From: Lentibacillus lipolyticus
GTDB taxonomy: Bacteria > Bacillota > Bacilli > Bacillales > Amphibacillaceae
Assembly (NCBI GenBank): GCA_004145795.1
Contig: SEIO01000001.1
Location: 1-64,000, forward strand
Length of the DNA stretch: 64,000 nucleotides
Reading direction: 5' to 3'
Shown here: one piece after another, positions 35,226 to 45,464 of the stretch
Layout of the letters: every line of letters starts with the position of its first letter
Position numbering within the stretch: the stretch's first letter is position 1
The notes under the pieces: model-generated
Told to the model about the DNA's origin: nothing
What the model saw: only the letters and a program-made list of their open reading frames with translations
Database searches by the model: none
Program-made: the position numbers and the translations under genes

Positions 35226-37277
35226 TCAATCGATATTATATTTATCAAGTTTATAATACAGATTTCGAATTGATATGTTTAAATCATTGGCAGTATTCGT
35301 TTTATTATAGTTATTTTCTTCTAAAACAGAACGAATATATCTTTGCTCGTATTCCTCCATTGCATTTTTCAGTGCCCGGTTATGAAGATGTGGCTCGTCC
35401 AAATCTGTATGCTGCTCCGTCGTATGTGTATGCAATTCTGGAATATGTTTCTGTTTGATGATCTCTTCATTCATATCCATGTAAATCATCGCGCGACTAA
35501 TGACATTTTCTAGCTCCCTGACATTACCAGGCCAATGATAGCGCTGCAAACAGTCACAAGCTGTTTTTTCAATCGCTTTAACATTTCTTCCGTAGTCTTG
35601 ATTGATTTTCTGAATAAGATGCTCTATCAAATCGGGCAAATCATCAATGCGTTCATGGAGTGACGGAATATGGACTGGCAGGCGGTTCATCCGGTAATAA
35701 AGATCTTCACGAAAAGTATTGTTCATGATTGCTTTTTCAAGATTGACATTTGTTGCAGCAATTACCCGAACGTCAATAGATACTGGATCAGTTGACCCGA
35801 CACGGATAATCTCACCTTCCTGAAGAACACGGAGCAGTTTTGCCTGCATGTGATGTGACAGCTCACCAATCTCGTCAAGGAAGATGCTTCCCAAATTCGC
35901 CTCTTCAAACAGTCCTTTTTTTCCACCCTGCTTTGCCCCTGTAAACGCACCTTCTTCATGGCCGAATAACTCACTTTCTAATATGTTTTCGGCAATGGCA
36001 GCACAATTCACGCGAATGAATTTATTATGTTTGCGGTCACTTTCATTATGGATGGCGTGAGCAAATAATTCTTTCCCTGTTCCGGATTTGCCCCGAAGCA
36101 GCACCGTAGCCGGTGTTTTAGCCCCAACCTTTGCTTGTTCCAGTGCAATTTTCAGTTCCTGGGAAGATCCTACGATATCATCAAATGTATACTTTGCTTC
36201 AAGGTTTCGGATAATTTGTCTTGCTCGTTTTAGCTCGCTCGTCAGAGACTTGATTTCCGATACATCATGAAGGATACCCACACTTCCTTTTATCTTGCCA
36301 TCAACAATGACAGGCGCCACATTCACCATCACATCTTTTCTGGCAGGCCCGACCTTCATCCGCACGCCACGTACCGTACGCCGGGTTTGCAGCACTTTCA
36401 TATGCATGCTTTCACCTTCGTAAATGTCAGCATTAGCGGGCTTCCCGATAATATCCGATTCTTTCAGGCCGGTAATACGTGTATAAGCAGGGTTAATCAT
36501 AATGCCGGTTCCTTTTTCATCTGCGACAGATATGGCTTCGTCTGACGAATAGATAATTGCCTCAAGCATGGTCTTAATCTCTTTCAAATCCGTATTTTCT
36601 TCGGCGAGATTCATTACTTCCGTTATATCCTTGAAGACAGCAAAGGCACCAACTAACCGGTCCTCAGCATTAATGATAGGAATGCGGGTGGTAATGACCT
36701 TTTTCCCATTTTCCAGCACATGTTTCTGGTTTACTTCTTTTCTCCGGGTACGCATGACATTCGGAAGCCTAGAGCCGGATATGACGTGCTTTATATTCTG
36801 GCCGGTAACATGCTCCTTTGCTGCACCGATAATTCGTTCTGCACTTTTATTGGCAAACTGGACAGTTTCACGATCACCGATAACAATCATGCCGTCATGA
36901 ATGTTATTTAGGATTAATTCTTGATTACTTGCCTGGAGTTTAAGCCGTTCTAACAGCGTCTCCTTTTCTTCCATCAATTCGGAAATAATGTATGCGACGC
37001 TGCCCGGAATGACGACCGTTTTCTTGCTCCGTTTTTCCAGCAAGTCATCAAGGACCTCCTCATCGCCAGTCGCTTCCACAATAATGTCAATGTCACTATT
37101 AATCCAGTCAGTATAATTAAATCCGGTAGGTATGCCTTTTTCCGATGCCACTGCTAATCCTTTCGCATCAGGGTTTTGGTCAATCACTCCAGCAATTATC
37201 ATGCGATCCGTATTCGTAAGTATGTCAATCAGTGCGCTCCCACCCTTCCCGGCACCAACGATGAGTATACGCTTCAT
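35226..37277 (-). CDS. bkdR: Sigma-54-dependent activator BkdR
   Basis: 683 aa. An N-terminal Rossmann-like domain ([17 protein letters not shown], residues 1-115) is followed by two PAS domains (about 120-230 and 240-345) and the AAA+ domain with Walker A GKSGTGKE, the sigma-54 contact loop GAFTGA and a DEIGELS segment. A C-terminal Fis-type HTH ([16 protein letters not shown]) closes the protein. It activates the bkd operon with SigL, probably in response to branched-chain substrates sensed by the N-terminal or PAS domains. It lies upstream in the same direction, about 240 bp from bcd. Confidence 0.93.
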   Translation of the reverse strand: MKRILIVGAGKGGSALIDILTNTDRMIIAGVIDQNPDAKGLAVASEKGIPTGFNYTDWINSDIDIIVEATGDEEVLDDLLEKRSKKTVVIPGSVAYIISELMEEKETLLERLKLQASNQELILNNIHDGMIVIGDRETVQFANKSAERIIGAAKEHVTGQNIKHVISGSRLPNVMRTRRKEVNQKHVLENGKKVITTRIPIINAEDRLVGAFAVFKDITEVMNLAEENTDLKEIKTMLEAIIYSSDEAISVADEKGTGIMINPAYTRITGLKESDIIGKPANADIYEGESMHMKVLQTRRTVRGVRMKVGPARKDVMVNVAPVIVDGKIKGSVGILHDVSEIKSLTSELKRARQIIRNLEAKYTFDDIVGSSQELKIALEQAKVGAKTPATVLLRGKSGTGKELFAHAIHNESDRKHNKFIRVNCAAIAENILESELFGHEEGAFTGAKQGGKKGLFEEANLGSIFLDEIGELSHHMQAKLLRVLQEGEIIRVGSTDPVSIDVRVIAATNVNLEKAIMNNTFREDLYYRMNRLPVHIPSLHERIDDLPDLIEHLIQKINQDYGRNVKAIEKTACDCLQRYHWPGNVRELENVISRAMIYMDMNEEIIKQKHIPELHTHTTEQHTDLDEPHLHNRALKNAMEEYEQRYIRSVLEENNYNKTNTANDLNISIRNLYYKLDKYNID

Positions 37278-37485
37278 ATGTATTCCACCCCTGCAATAAT
37301 TTGCACATTTTTAGTATACGCTATAATTCATGTTTAAACAAACAATTGCCCTGGAGGAACTTCCAGCCATTTCTCATCAACTAATCTAAAAATCCGTTGC
37401 AGCCTGTTTCTATTTTTAAAACAATTTGCTATACTTGTTGCTATAATTAAAAGGGGTTCATCTATATTTATTAAGGAGATAAGAC

Positions 37486-37713
37486 ATGTTCCGTATCATT
37501 GCAGTACTGCTGCTCTTTATTCCCGGCCTTGTTTCCGCCTTTGGCATTAAGCTGATGCGCGACACATTGTTTAATGAACTTTACCCCGTATTTTTCACTC
37601 AGGGGATTCAATTTGCTGCTGGATTACTTCTATTCCTTGGCGGCCTTGCGTTTATTGGCGGTTTTATCGTGTACAGAGACAGAAAAAGATCGAAGAAAAA
37701 AAAGAAAAAGTGA
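37486..37713 (+). CDS. YqzF-like DUF2627 membrane protein
   Basis: 75 aa with two hydrophobic segments (about 3-20 and 40-62) and a lysine-rich tail (RDRKRSKKKKKK). This fits DUF2627/YqzF, which occupies the same spot next to bkdR in B. subtilis. Function unknown. AAGGAGATAAGAC precedes the ATG. It lies 47 nt ahead of the aspartate kinase gene and may be co-transcribed with it. TATAAT at about 37440 is a plausible -10, but its -35 is weak. Confidence 0.75.
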   Translation: MFRIIAVLLLFIPGLVSAFGIKLMRDTLFNELYPVFFTQGIQFAAGLLLFLGGLAFIGGFIVYRDRKRSKKKKKK

Positions 37714-37760
37714 CTTAACCGTCAGTTATTTACTTAACTACATATGGAGGGGCGATGGTT

Positions 37761-39107
37761 ATGAAAGTTTCAAAATTCGGTGGAACATCTGTGGCAAGCG
37801 GTAAGCAAATCAAAAAAATCACAAACATTATCACCAGTGATTCCGATCGTAAAGTTATTGTCGTTTCAGCACCCGGAAAACGTTTTAGCGACGATACCAA
37901 AATGACGGATTTGCTGATTGCGTTGGGGGATGCCGCTTTTGCCAATAAACCGACCGGAGAACTGAAGGAAAACATTATAAGCCGTTTTTCAGCTATAGCA
38001 GAGGAACTCGAAATACCAAGGAAAATTGTGGAGGAAATTGATGATGACATCGAACAAATTCTTGTGAGCGACCAACCTGAACAAACAAAAATGGATGCCT
38101 TGAAATCCATTGGTGAGGACAGTTCGGCTAAACTGGTCAGTGCATATTTAAAGATGGAAGGGTATCAGGCAAAATACATGAGTCCGAAAGAAGCAGGAAT
38201 TATTGTCAGCAATGAACCAGGCAACGCACAAATATTACCCGAAAGTTTTACAGCTTTGAACAGTTTGCGTGAAGAAGATGGCATTATAGTCATCCCCGGA
38301 TTCTTTGGTTTTACGACTGAAGGACAGCTGGTGACTTTTCCGCGAGGCGGATCAGATATCACTGGTTCCATTGTAGCTGCAGGGGTGCAAGCTGATTTAT
38401 ATGAAAACTTTACGGATGTCAATTCCGTTTATACAGTAAATCCAACTATCGTGCAAAATCCAAAAGAAATACGAACATTAACATACAGGGAAATGCGGGA
38501 ACTTTCCTATGCCGGTTTTTCTGTTTTCCATGATGAGGCACTTATACCCGCTTTTGAAGCAAAAATTCCTGTGTGCATTAAAAATACCGGCAATCCGAAT
38601 GCTCCCGGAACAATGATTGTTGCTGACAAAAAACCAGAGGAGAAATGTGTTGTCGGCATCGCCAGTGACACAGGTTTTGCAAGTTTATACATTAGCAAGT
38701 ATTTGATGAACCGTGAACTTGGTATTGGACGGAAGTTGTTACAGATACTGGAAGAAGAAGGTATTTCGTTTGAACATGCACCATCCGGAATTGATGAAAT
38801 GTCGGTCATATTTCGCGACAACCAGCTCACCCCCGGTAAAGAAGAGGTCTTGATCAGACGAATTAAAAACGAATTGAACCCTGACACAATATCAATTGAT
38901 TATGATTTTGCGATGATTATGGTTGTTGGGGAAGGGATGAAAAACATGATAGGAATTGCAAACAAAGCAGCCGCAGCGTTTTCAGAAGCAAATGTCAATA
39001 TTGAAATGATTAACCAGGGGTCATCCGAGCTTTCCATGATGTTTGGCGTCAAAACCGACAAACTTCATCAGGCTATCCAATCACTATATAAGGCCTATTT
39101 TGACTAA
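37761..39107 (+). CDS. Aspartate kinase (class III-like, YclM/ThrD type)
   Basis: 448 aa. KVSKFGGTSVASG is the amino-acid-kinase motif; PRGGSDITGS and a pair of C-terminal ACT domains (about 300-448) follow. It phosphorylates aspartate, the first step towards lysine, threonine, methionine and diaminopimelate. Two in-frame starts exist: ATG 37755, 4 nt after GGAGG, and ATG 37761, 10 nt after it; the second matches known N-termini. A single-polypeptide enzyme of this length resembles ThrD (aspartokinase III) more than the alpha/beta LysC. No lysine riboswitch is visible upstream. Confidence 0.88.
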   Translation: MKVSKFGGTSVASGKQIKKITNIITSDSDRKVIVVSAPGKRFSDDTKMTDLLIALGDAAFANKPTGELKENIISRFSAIAEELEIPRKIVEEIDDDIEQILVSDQPEQTKMDALKSIGEDSSAKLVSAYLKMEGYQAKYMSPKEAGIIVSNEPGNAQILPESFTALNSLREEDGIIVIPGFFGFTTEGQLVTFPRGGSDITGSIVAAGVQADLYENFTDVNSVYTVNPTIVQNPKEIRTLTYREMRELSYAGFSVFHDEALIPAFEAKIPVCIKNTGNPNAPGTMIVADKKPEEKCVVGIASDTGFASLYISKYLMNRELGIGRKLLQILEEEGISFEHAPSGIDEMSVIFRDNQLTPGKEEVLIRRIKNELNPDTISIDYDFAMIMVVGEGMKNMIGIANKAAAAFSEANVNIEMINQGSSELSMMFGVKTDKLHQAIQSLYKAYFD

Positions 39108-39146
39108 TAAAGAGGCTGGTACAAAATTATTGAAACAAATGAAAAG

Positions 39147-39194
39147 TCCGAACAATGATTTAACATTTTCTGTAGATGTCAAATCAGGTTCGGA
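39147..39194. terminator. Bidirectional terminator between aspartate kinase and spo0A
   Basis: TCCGAAC (39147-39153) plus TGATTT (39156-39161) pair with AAATCA (39181-39186) plus GTTCGGA (39188-39194), flanked by AAAA and TTTTT. The preceding AGAGGCTGGTACAAAA (39111) is the same leader as in the repeat ending at 8034. Confidence 0.75.
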
Positions 39195-39263
39195 TTTTTC
39201 ATTTTAAAAAGTGGTTTTTTGTTCCGGAATAATGAAATTCCATTATTTTCAGGTTTCTTTTTG

Positions 39264-40052
39264 TTAACTTGCCTTATGCTCCAACCGCAGACGGTCAGCG
39301 ACCATGGCAATGAACTCGGAATTTGTTGGTTTGGCCTTGGAAATATTCACTGTATATCCAAATAGTGCCGAAATGGAATCAATGTTCCCGCGACTCCAGG
39401 CAACTTCAATGGCATGGCGGATGGCACGTTCAACCCGTGATGATGTTGTGTTATACTTTTTAGCAATATCCGGATATAGTACCTTTGTAATCGAACCTAA
39501 AAGCTCAATGTCATTATAAACCATTGTAATTGCCTCTCTTAAGTACATGTAGCCCTTAATATGTGCTGGCACACCGATTTCATGAATGATATTCGTAATA
39601 CTTGCTTCCAAATCTTTCTTTTTCCGTTCTTTGCCTGCAGGCTTTTTCGGTGCTGGCTGATGTAATGAATTCGTGCCTTCCCCTTGTACCTGGCGAATTT
39701 GTTCAGCCAGATTCTCTAATTCAAATGGCTTGAGAATAAAATATGATGCACCAAGATTAACGGCTTTTTTCATTACTTCTTCCTGACCAAAAGCTGTCAA
39801 CATAATAACGTTCAAATCCTGGTTATCCTCGATTCCGCGGATTGTATTTAAAACACCAAGCCCATCAATATGTGGCATGATAATATCCAGAACAAGTACA
39901 TCCGGTTTCGTGTCCTCAAGCATCTCCAGGCATTCACGCCCATTATTGGCAGTACCAATAACTTCAATATCAGCTTGATCCTCAAAGTACTCTTCCATTA
40001 ATTGAATTAGTTCCCTATTGTCGTCGACTAAACAAACTTGAATTTTTTCCAC
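39264..40052 (-). CDS. spo0A: Sporulation master response regulator Spo0A
   Basis: 262 aa. Receiver domain (1-125) with [10 protein letters not shown], phospho-acceptor in [18 protein letters not shown] switch residues in [10 protein letters not shown] and [10 protein letters not shown]. The C-terminal DNA-binding domain contains [14 protein letters not shown], the almost invariant Spo0A recognition region. It controls entry into sporulation, including spoIIA in this window. The start is GTG at 40052, 9 nt after AAAGGAGG. spoIVB lies upstream and is isolated by a strong terminator. Confidence 0.98.
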   Translation of the reverse strand: MEKIQVCLVDDNRELIQLMEEYFEDQADIEVIGTANNGRECLEMLEDTKPDVLVLDIIMPHIDGLGVLNTIRGIEDNQDLNVIMLTAFGQEEVMKKAVNLGASYFILKPFELENLAEQIRQVQGEGTNSLHQPAPKKPAGKERKKKDLEASITNIIHEIGVPAHIKGYMYLREAITMVYNDIELLGSITKVLYPDIAKKYNTTSSRVERAIRHAIEVAWSRGNIDSISALFGYTVNISKAKPTNSEFIAMVADRLRLEHKAS

Positions 40053-40092
40053 GTTTTATGTCCTCCTTTAATTCGAGCTTTCTCCACGTAAC

Positions 40093-40121
40093 ATATTCGA
40101 CACAAGTTCCAAATATCCTTT
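40093..40121 (-). promoter_or_regulatory. Sigma-H promoter of spo0A with embedded 0A box
   Basis: Minus strand: AAAGGATAT (40113-40121) matches -35 RNAGGAWWW and GTCGAATAT (40093-40101) matches -10 RNNGAATWW, spaced 11 nt. TGTCGAA (40096-40102), the 0A box core, overlaps the -10. This matches the sporulation promoter (Ps) design of B. subtilis spo0A. Confidence 0.82.
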
Positions 40122-40216
40122 TTTTGTTTGAAAAACTTTATATTTTTTTACGATTGCTTTAAAAATCGCTCTTTATTTAAAAATATCGCCGGTATTCGAT
40201 TGTTTTTGACATTGTT

Positions 40217-40223
40217 TGTCGAA
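40217..40223 (+). promoter_or_regulatory. Second Spo0A box upstream of spo0A
   Basis: TGTCGAA on the plus strand, about 100 bp upstream of the sigma-H -35. Multiple 0A boxes that set the vegetative-to-sporulation promoter switch are known in B. subtilis. Confidence 0.6.
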
Positions 40224-40260
40224 AAATATTTCGTGTGCAGACGCGCAAGATTTTATAAAA

Positions 40261-40295
40261 ACGCTTGCTATAGGAAAGTATCCTATAACAAGCGT
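40261..40295 (-). terminator. Terminator of spoIVB
   Basis: ACGCTTGCTATAGGA (40261-40275) pairs with TCCTATAACAAGCGT (40281-40295) over 15 positions with a single mismatch. On the minus strand TTTTTATAAAAT follows. Confidence 0.85.
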
Positions 40296-40299
40296 TGAA

Positions 40300-41589
40300 T
40301 TAACTGGCTTTTTCTTGTTTTGACTGTTCCTTCACTTTGATCCCCGCTTCCTGCAGCATCCATTCGATATGGACACCGTATCCGCTGGTTGAGTCATTGA
40401 CAAAAACATGTGTAACTGCTCCTATGACTTTACCGTCCTGTATAATCGGACTGCCGCTCATACCCTGGACGATCCCTCCTGTTTTATTCAGAAGTTCCTC
40501 ATCTGTTATTTGGATAACCATTCCCTTTTTGGCTGGAAATTTTTGCGGCACACTGCTGACAACCTTTACATCAAACTCTTCCACTTTTTCACCTTCCAAA
40601 ACCGTCAAAATTTTGGCCGGTCCTTCTTTCACTTCATGTGACAAAGCAATTGGCATTGGTTTGTCATATTTGCCATTCTTTATTGGTTTGTTCAGCTTAC
40701 CAAAAATACCGAAAGGACTGTTTTTCGTGATATTTCCAATTTGTTTATCTTTTACTGAGAACTTTGCTTGCTTTTCACCTGGGTCTCCGTTATTGCTTTT
40801 TTCAATGGAGGTAACGCTGGAACGAACAATAGATCCGTTATGGATCTCGATTGGTTTTTGTGTGTCCATATCCGAAATGACATGGCCAAGTGCTCCATAA
40901 TTTTTGGTTTTCGGATCATAAAATGTCATCGTTCCTATTCCTGCAGCTGAGTCACGTATATATAACCCTATACGGTATTCGCCTTCTTTTTCATCTTTTA
41001 CGGGATCAAGCGTTGTTTCGATGGTTTCATTATCCCGTTTTACCGTTAATGTTAAGTCTTCATTTTCTTTTCCCGCTTCCTTCACAAATGGTTTTACATC
41101 TTCCATTTCCTTTATCTTCTCACCATTTATTTTTAATATGACATCGCCTACTTGAATGTCTGCTTTCTCTCCAGGGGACACCATTCCGTCATCACTTTTG
41201 ACCTGGTGATGTCCAACAACAAGAACGCCGAGTGTATGAAGCTGAACACCAATGGATTGTCCGCCCGGGACGACACGAATATCTTCAAGAACGGATACGT
41301 CCACTTTTTTCATCGGAATTCCGGCCGCTTCATATATAAGCTGACTATTCCCTTGTTCTTTTGGATAAAATACAGAGGAATCCATTGCCTGGATACTCTC
41401 TCCAGAAGAATCAACCGTCACATTTGTGCCGAGTGCAGGCATATCAAGGGGGGATGCAGTGTTATTCAATGTGATAACTTCGTCGGGAATGGAAAGGTAC
41501 TGCTGGACTGGTTTCAGAAAAGGAAGTGCCAGTACAGCTGTTAAAAGAAGAATGCCTGTCCATATTCGAATTTTATTGTGTTGCTTCAC
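40300..41589 (-). CDS. spoIVB: SpoIVB intercompartmental signalling protease
   Basis: 429 aa from GTG 41589 (GAGGAG about 9-10 nt upstream). One N-terminal membrane anchor (about 8-27), a PDZ domain (about 105-190) and an S55 serine-protease domain with [12 protein letters not shown] (catalytic His) and [10 protein letters not shown], where the serine is residue 378 as in B. subtilis. Secreted from the forespore, it cleaves SpoIVFA and so activates pro-sigma-K processing. It lies between recN and spo0A, as in B. subtilis, with a sigma-F-type promoter upstream. Confidence 0.97.
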   Translation of the reverse strand: MKQHNKIRIWTGILLLTAVLALPFLKPVQQYLSIPDEVITLNNTASPLDMPALGTNVTVDSSGESIQAMDSSVFYPKEQGNSQLIYEAAGIPMKKVDVSVLEDIRVVPGGQSIGVQLHTLGVLVVGHHQVKSDDGMVSPGEKADIQVGDVILKINGEKIKEMEDVKPFVKEAGKENEDLTLTVKRDNETIETTLDPVKDEKEGEYRIGLYIRDSAAGIGTMTFYDPKTKNYGALGHVISDMDTQKPIEIHNGSIVRSSVTSIEKSNNGDPGEKQAKFSVKDKQIGNITKNSPFGIFGKLNKPIKNGKYDKPMPIALSHEVKEGPAKILTVLEGEKVEEFDVKVVSSVPQKFPAKKGMVIQITDEELLNKTGGIVQGMSGSPIIQDGKVIGAVTHVFVNDSTSGYGVHIEWMLQEAGIKVKEQSKQEKAS

Positions 41590-41641
41590 CCAATTCACTC
41601 TCCTCGGCCAACCCCATACCATTATTTTTTCTTTGTACTTC

Positions 41642-41671
41642 TAATTTGACCGAACAGAACTTATTTTAAAC
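41642..41671 (-). promoter_or_regulatory. Sigma-F promoter of spoIVB
   Basis: Minus strand: GTTTA (41667-41671; consensus GYATA, one mismatch), 15-nt spacer, GGTCAAATTA (41642-41651), which fits GGNNANAHTR completely. SpoIVB is made in the forespore under sigma-F and sigma-G in B. subtilis. Confidence 0.68.
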
Positions 41672-41758
41672 TGGTGAAAAAAAAGAAAAGCTGTGTATCT
41701 TTTCCTTTTAAAAAAATACCATCTTTTCCGTTTGGGTGATAATGTATAAAAGGAGGGC

Positions 41759-43474
41759 TTACTGTACAACTTGTTTGTAGTTGGAGGCCAATTCAAGCAT
41801 TTCTCTGGCGTGATCTTTAGCCGTCTCTGTTAGCTTCGTTCCAGTGATCATCCGGCTCAACTCAACAATTGTTTCATCTTCGCTTAATTCTTCGACTGTG
41901 GTTGCTGTTCTGTCATTTTTTTCGAACTTCTTGATTAACTTATGCGTATCCGACATCGCTGCTACTTGGGGCAGATGAGTAATACATAGCACTTGTGACT
42001 GCCTGGATATTTGATGAATTTTTTCGGCGATCGCCTGTGCAACCCGACCGCTAACACCTGTGTCTACTTCATCAAAAATGACACTTGTTACGCCCTGATG
42101 TCTGGCGAACAGTTTTTTCAGTGCAAGCATGATTCGCGATAATTCACCACCCGAAGCAACTTTATTCAGCTGTTTCAATGGTTCCCCCGGGTTAGCCGAA
42201 ATAAGAAACTGGACATAATCAAATCCGTTCCGGTGCAGTTTCACATTCTCTCCTGCGCCTGTTTCGGTTTTTGTATCAAATGAAATAGTAAAAGAGGCTT
42301 TCTCCAGGTAAAGATCAGCCAGTTCCCCGTGTATACTGTCTGTCAGCGAGTTGGCGGCATCTTGACGCAAGTCGTGGAGCTCTTTGGCCTCCAGGTACGC
42401 ATCCTTATATGTTTCCGTAATTTGTTCCTCCAGTTTCCCTAAATGGGTATCCTTATCTGTTAACTGTTCGATTTCTTCTTCAATTTTACCAAGATATTCT
42501 AGTATCTCGTTCACGGAAGTGCCGTATTTCTTTTTCAGCCGGTCAATTTCATGCAGTCTTGATTCAATTTCATTCAATCGCTCTGGATCGTACTGAAGTG
42601 AATCAGCATAATTGCGCAGGTCATACATCAGTTCTTCCACCAGGAAATAGTGATGAGACAGATCCTCCGCTTTTTCAGCAATAAAAGAATCATATTCGCT
42701 GCTGCCCTGAAGAGCCTGGTTAGCCATCCCCAGCCATTCAATCCCTTTTTGCTCACCGTACAGGGCGTTATAGGCATCCTGCAAAGCCGTGTAAACCCGC
42801 TCGAAATTGGCAAGCTGGCTGCGTTCCTCCTCCAGCCGGATATCTTCATCAGGCGTAAGGTTTGCCTGTTCAATTTCGTTTTGCTGAAATTGCAGCAAGT
42901 CCAGACGCTGTGTCATTTCCTGTTCATTGGCACTGAGCTCGTCATATCTTTTTTGCAGGGAAAGCAGTTTCTCATACAGGCGAGTATATTCACCTTTTGC
43001 TTTTTCTATTTGTTTACCGCTGTACAAATCAAGAAGACGAATATGATTGTCCGAATCCATTAATGATTGCGTTTCATGCTGACTATGTATATCAATCAGT
43101 CGTTTGCCAAATTCCTTCAGGATGGCCAGTGTAACTAACTTGCCATTTACCCTGCAGATGCTTTTCCCGCCTGACGTAATAGCTCGGTTCAGTACAATCA
43201 TGCCGTCCTGTACATCAATTCCATAAGTCTCGGCAATTTCGGACAATTCTTTCCGATTGGTATCCGGGGTAAAAAGCCCTTCGATTTGGGCCTTGTTTGC
43301 CCCGTGCCGGACGTATTCGACCGAACCCCTGCCACCTGCTAAGAGCTGGATAGCATCAATAATAATCGACTTCCCAGCCCCTGTTTCACCTGTAAGCACC
43401 GTTAAACCCTCATCAAATGTAATTGATATTTCATCTATGATAGCAAAATCCTGTATAGACAGTTCTGTCAGCAC
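41759..43474 (-). CDS. recN: DNA repair ATPase RecN
   Basis: 571 aa SMC-like protein. Walker A GETGAGKSIIIDAIQLL near residue 30, long coiled-coil arms (about 160-370) and a C-terminal signature SGGELSRIMLALK with Walker B SVIFDEVDTGVSG. It gathers broken DNA ends for recombinational repair. GTG at 43474 is chosen because GAGGTGAGG precedes it and the N-terminus then matches known RecN; a GTG at 43483 is the alternative. It lies 17 nt after ahrC. Confidence 0.95.
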   Translation of the reverse strand: MLTELSIQDFAIIDEISITFDEGLTVLTGETGAGKSIIIDAIQLLAGGRGSVEYVRHGANKAQIEGLFTPDTNRKELSEIAETYGIDVQDGMIVLNRAITSGGKSICRVNGKLVTLAILKEFGKRLIDIHSQHETQSLMDSDNHIRLLDLYSGKQIEKAKGEYTRLYEKLLSLQKRYDELSANEQEMTQRLDLLQFQQNEIEQANLTPDEDIRLEEERSQLANFERVYTALQDAYNALYGEQKGIEWLGMANQALQGSSEYDSFIAEKAEDLSHHYFLVEELMYDLRNYADSLQYDPERLNEIESRLHEIDRLKKKYGTSVNEILEYLGKIEEEIEQLTDKDTHLGKLEEQITETYKDAYLEAKELHDLRQDAANSLTDSIHGELADLYLEKASFTISFDTKTETGAGENVKLHRNGFDYVQFLISANPGEPLKQLNKVASGGELSRIMLALKKLFARHQGVTSVIFDEVDTGVSGRVAQAIAEKIHQISRQSQVLCITHLPQVAAMSDTHKLIKKFEKNDRTATTVEELSEDETIVELSRMITGTKLTETAKDHAREMLELASNYKQVVQ

Positions 43475-43490
43475 AAGCCTCACCTCATTA

Positions 43491-43940
43491 CTACAGCATA
43501 CCTAAAAACCGTTCCTGGATTACTGCCGGGTCCTCTTCTGTCCTGCAAATAATCAAGCATGTATCGTCACCGCAGATTGTTCCCATAATTTCTTCCCATT
43601 CCAAATTATCAATCAGTACCCCAAGGGCATGCGCATTACCGGGTAGTGTTTTTAAGACAATGAAGTGACTGGTATACTCCATTTTGACAAACGCATCTCT
43701 AATTAAACGTTTTAATTTATCCAGCGGGTTGAAACGATTATCTGCAGGCAGGCTGTATTTATAACTTCCATTTAGCGATGGTACCTTCACAAGATGCATT
43801 TCTTTTATGTCGCGGGATACGGTCGCCTGTGTAATAGCAAAACCCGCAGCTTTAAGCTGATCGGTAAGCTCGTCCTGGGTTTCAATTTCTTTTTCCGTTA
43901 TAAGTTCACGTATTTTAATGTGGCGCTGAATTTTACTCAT
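43491..43940 (-). CDS. ahrC: Arginine repressor/activator AhrC (ArgR)
   Basis: 149 aa from ATG 43940 (TGGAGGC precedes). The N-terminal winged helix (about 1-70, with [18 protein letters not shown]) and the C-terminal oligomerisation/arginine-binding domain ([14 protein letters not shown]) are intact. As a hexamer it represses arginine synthesis and activates catabolism. The spot between tlyA and recN is the Bacillus ahrC position. The open frame extends back into tlyA but has no ribosome site there. Confidence 0.94.
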   Translation of the reverse strand: MSKIQRHIKIRELITEKEIETQDELTDQLKAAGFAITQATVSRDIKEMHLVKVPSLNGSYKYSLPADNRFNPLDKLKRLIRDAFVKMEYTSHFIVLKTLPGNAHALGVLIDNLEWEEIMGTICGDDTCLIICRTEEDPAVIQERFLGML

Positions 43941-43975
43941 AAAAGCCTCCATAGTTGGCCAGTGATATCTCCGTC

Positions 43976-44797
43976 TCATTCCCTTTGATTCTTGAAATTG
44001 CAATGGGCAGCTTCGACTGTTTCCACTAAGCTAGTATGTGTTTGATGGCTGGCAGCGCTTTTCTCCCAGCCCAGATGAGCCAAGAATTCAATATTCCCGT
44101 CACCGCCAGTGATTGGAGAGTGCGTCAGGTCCAGAAGCTGGTAACCTTCCTGTTGGGCAAATCCAATTACGTTCTCGAGAACTTTTAAATGTACTTGTTT
44201 GTCATAGACGATTCCTTTTTTTGCCACTTGGTCCCGACCAGCTTCAAATTGTGGCTTAATAAGAGCGACAATATCACTGTTTGGTTTAAGCAACTGTTTT
44301 AGTACTGGCAAAATAAGTTTCAGTGATATAAAAGAAACATCAATGGCCGCGATGTCCGGTTTTCCCTGACTGAGCATGTCCGGTGTAACGTATCGGAAAT
44401 TCGTCCGTTCCATCACAATCACACGATCATCATTGCGTAATTTCCAATCCAATTGATTGTAACCGACGTCAATCGCATAACTAAGACGCGCACCATTTTG
44501 CAGCGCGCAATCCGTAAATCCCCCAGTCGACGATCCTACATCCGCCATAACCTTCCCTTTCAATGCTATGGAAAAGTGATGAACGGCTTTCTCCATCTTT
44601 AACCCGCCACGGCCTACATAGGGAATAGCTTTTCCTTTTATTTGCAGTGGAATTGACTCACTTACGTTCATGCCCGGTTTTTCCAGCCGATCCTGACCAG
44701 AAAAAATAAGCCCGGCCATAATGGCACGCTTCGCTTTTTCTCTAGTGTCAAACAAATTCCGTTCCACTAACAATACATCTAAACGTTTTTTGCCCAT
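43976..44797 (-). CDS. TlyA-family rRNA methyltransferase/hemolysin-like (YqxC)
   Basis: 273 aa. An S4 RNA-binding domain (about 1-62, [20 protein letters not shown]) is followed by a FtsJ-like SAM methyltransferase domain ([16 protein letters not shown]). In mycobacteria TlyA 2'-O-methylates 16S and 23S rRNA cytidines; the Bacillus enzyme is less studied. It sits between oapA and ahrC. dxs normally comes just before it in Bacillus, but only 40 nt separate it from oapA here. Confidence 0.88.
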   Translation of the reverse strand: MGKKRLDVLLVERNLFDTREKAKRAIMAGLIFSGQDRLEKPGMNVSESIPLQIKGKAIPYVGRGGLKMEKAVHHFSIALKGKVMADVGSSTGGFTDCALQNGARLSYAIDVGYNQLDWKLRNDDRVIVMERTNFRYVTPDMLSQGKPDIAAIDVSFISLKLILPVLKQLLKPNSDIVALIKPQFEAGRDQVAKKGIVYDKQVHLKVLENVIGFAQQEGYQLLDLTHSPITGGDGNIEFLAHLGWEKSAASHQTHTSLVETVEAAHCNFKNQRE

Positions 44798-44837
44798 TCC
44801 TTTTATCCCTTTTCTTCCTGTAAAATGTTTACATTGA

Positions 44838-45428
44838 TTATTTGCTTTTCCTAGTATCTTTGGGGAGTAGTTTAATTTTTAAACGCTGCTCCAAAAATGC
44901 GATTACTTTCCCGGCAAAAAAAATAAGGGTGGTGGAAGCATTAATAGCTGCATATTTGCCGACCGCTTTTCCGCCGACCGTCAAAGCCGCAACGAGACTC
45001 GTCAGCATAACCGAAAGTACAATCTGTATCGTGGATCCGTCACCCTGATCGAACATGGCTGCAATTTGCAATACAACAGTTGCCGATGCAGTACCACTGA
45101 CAACACCCGATATGTCACCAATGACATCATTACAAAAACTAGCAAATTTATCAGCATTGCGGATAATTTGAACGGCTTCTTTTGCACCGGTAACCTTTTC
45201 AGCGGCCATTGCATGAAAAGGTTTTTCGCTCGCTGCAGTAGCGGCAATGCCCAGCATATCAAAGGTGACACCAATAAAAATTATAACCAATACAATTATC
45301 AGTCCCAATACCCAAATCACATTGCTGAGAAGGGATTCGGAAACTACTGAAAAAATAGCCGCTAACACAAACGTGATAACGGCAATAGTAACACTGAAAC
45401 GCAGTGAGTTTTTAGTTTGCTGTTTCAT
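44838..45428 (-). CDS. oapA: OapA, OLE-RNA-associated membrane protein
   Basis: 196 aa with about four hydrophobic segments (about 9-27, 33-55, 105-120 and 128-150) and a conserved polar loop (FDMLGIAATAASEKPFHAMA, then KVTGAKEAVQIIRNADKFAS). It is immediately downstream of the OLE RNA gene, where OapA is always found. OapA forms a membrane ribonucleoprotein with OLE RNA, and its sequence has CNNM/CorB-like transporter resemblance; the complex has been tied to Mg2+, cold and ethanol tolerance in Bacillus halodurans. AGAGG precedes the ATG. Generic annotation might call it a CorB-like protein. Confidence 0.88.
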   Translation of the reverse strand: MKQQTKNSLRFSVTIAVITFVLAAIFSVVSESLLSNVIWVLGLIIVLVIIFIGVTFDMLGIAATAASEKPFHAMAAEKVTGAKEAVQIIRNADKFASFCNDVIGDISGVVSGTASATVVLQIAAMFDQGDGSTIQIVLSVMLTSLVAALTVGGKAVGKYAAINASTTLIFFAGKVIAFLEQRLKIKLLPKDTRKSK

Positions 45429-45464
45429 TTTAACCTCTAATTCGAAAATAATATGTATGAAAAG

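Noticed and set aside
37714-37760. Lysine riboswitch ahead of the aspartate kinase gene
   Set aside because: The gap is under 50 nt and has no room for the roughly 170-nt structure; no alternative leader was seen before yqzF.
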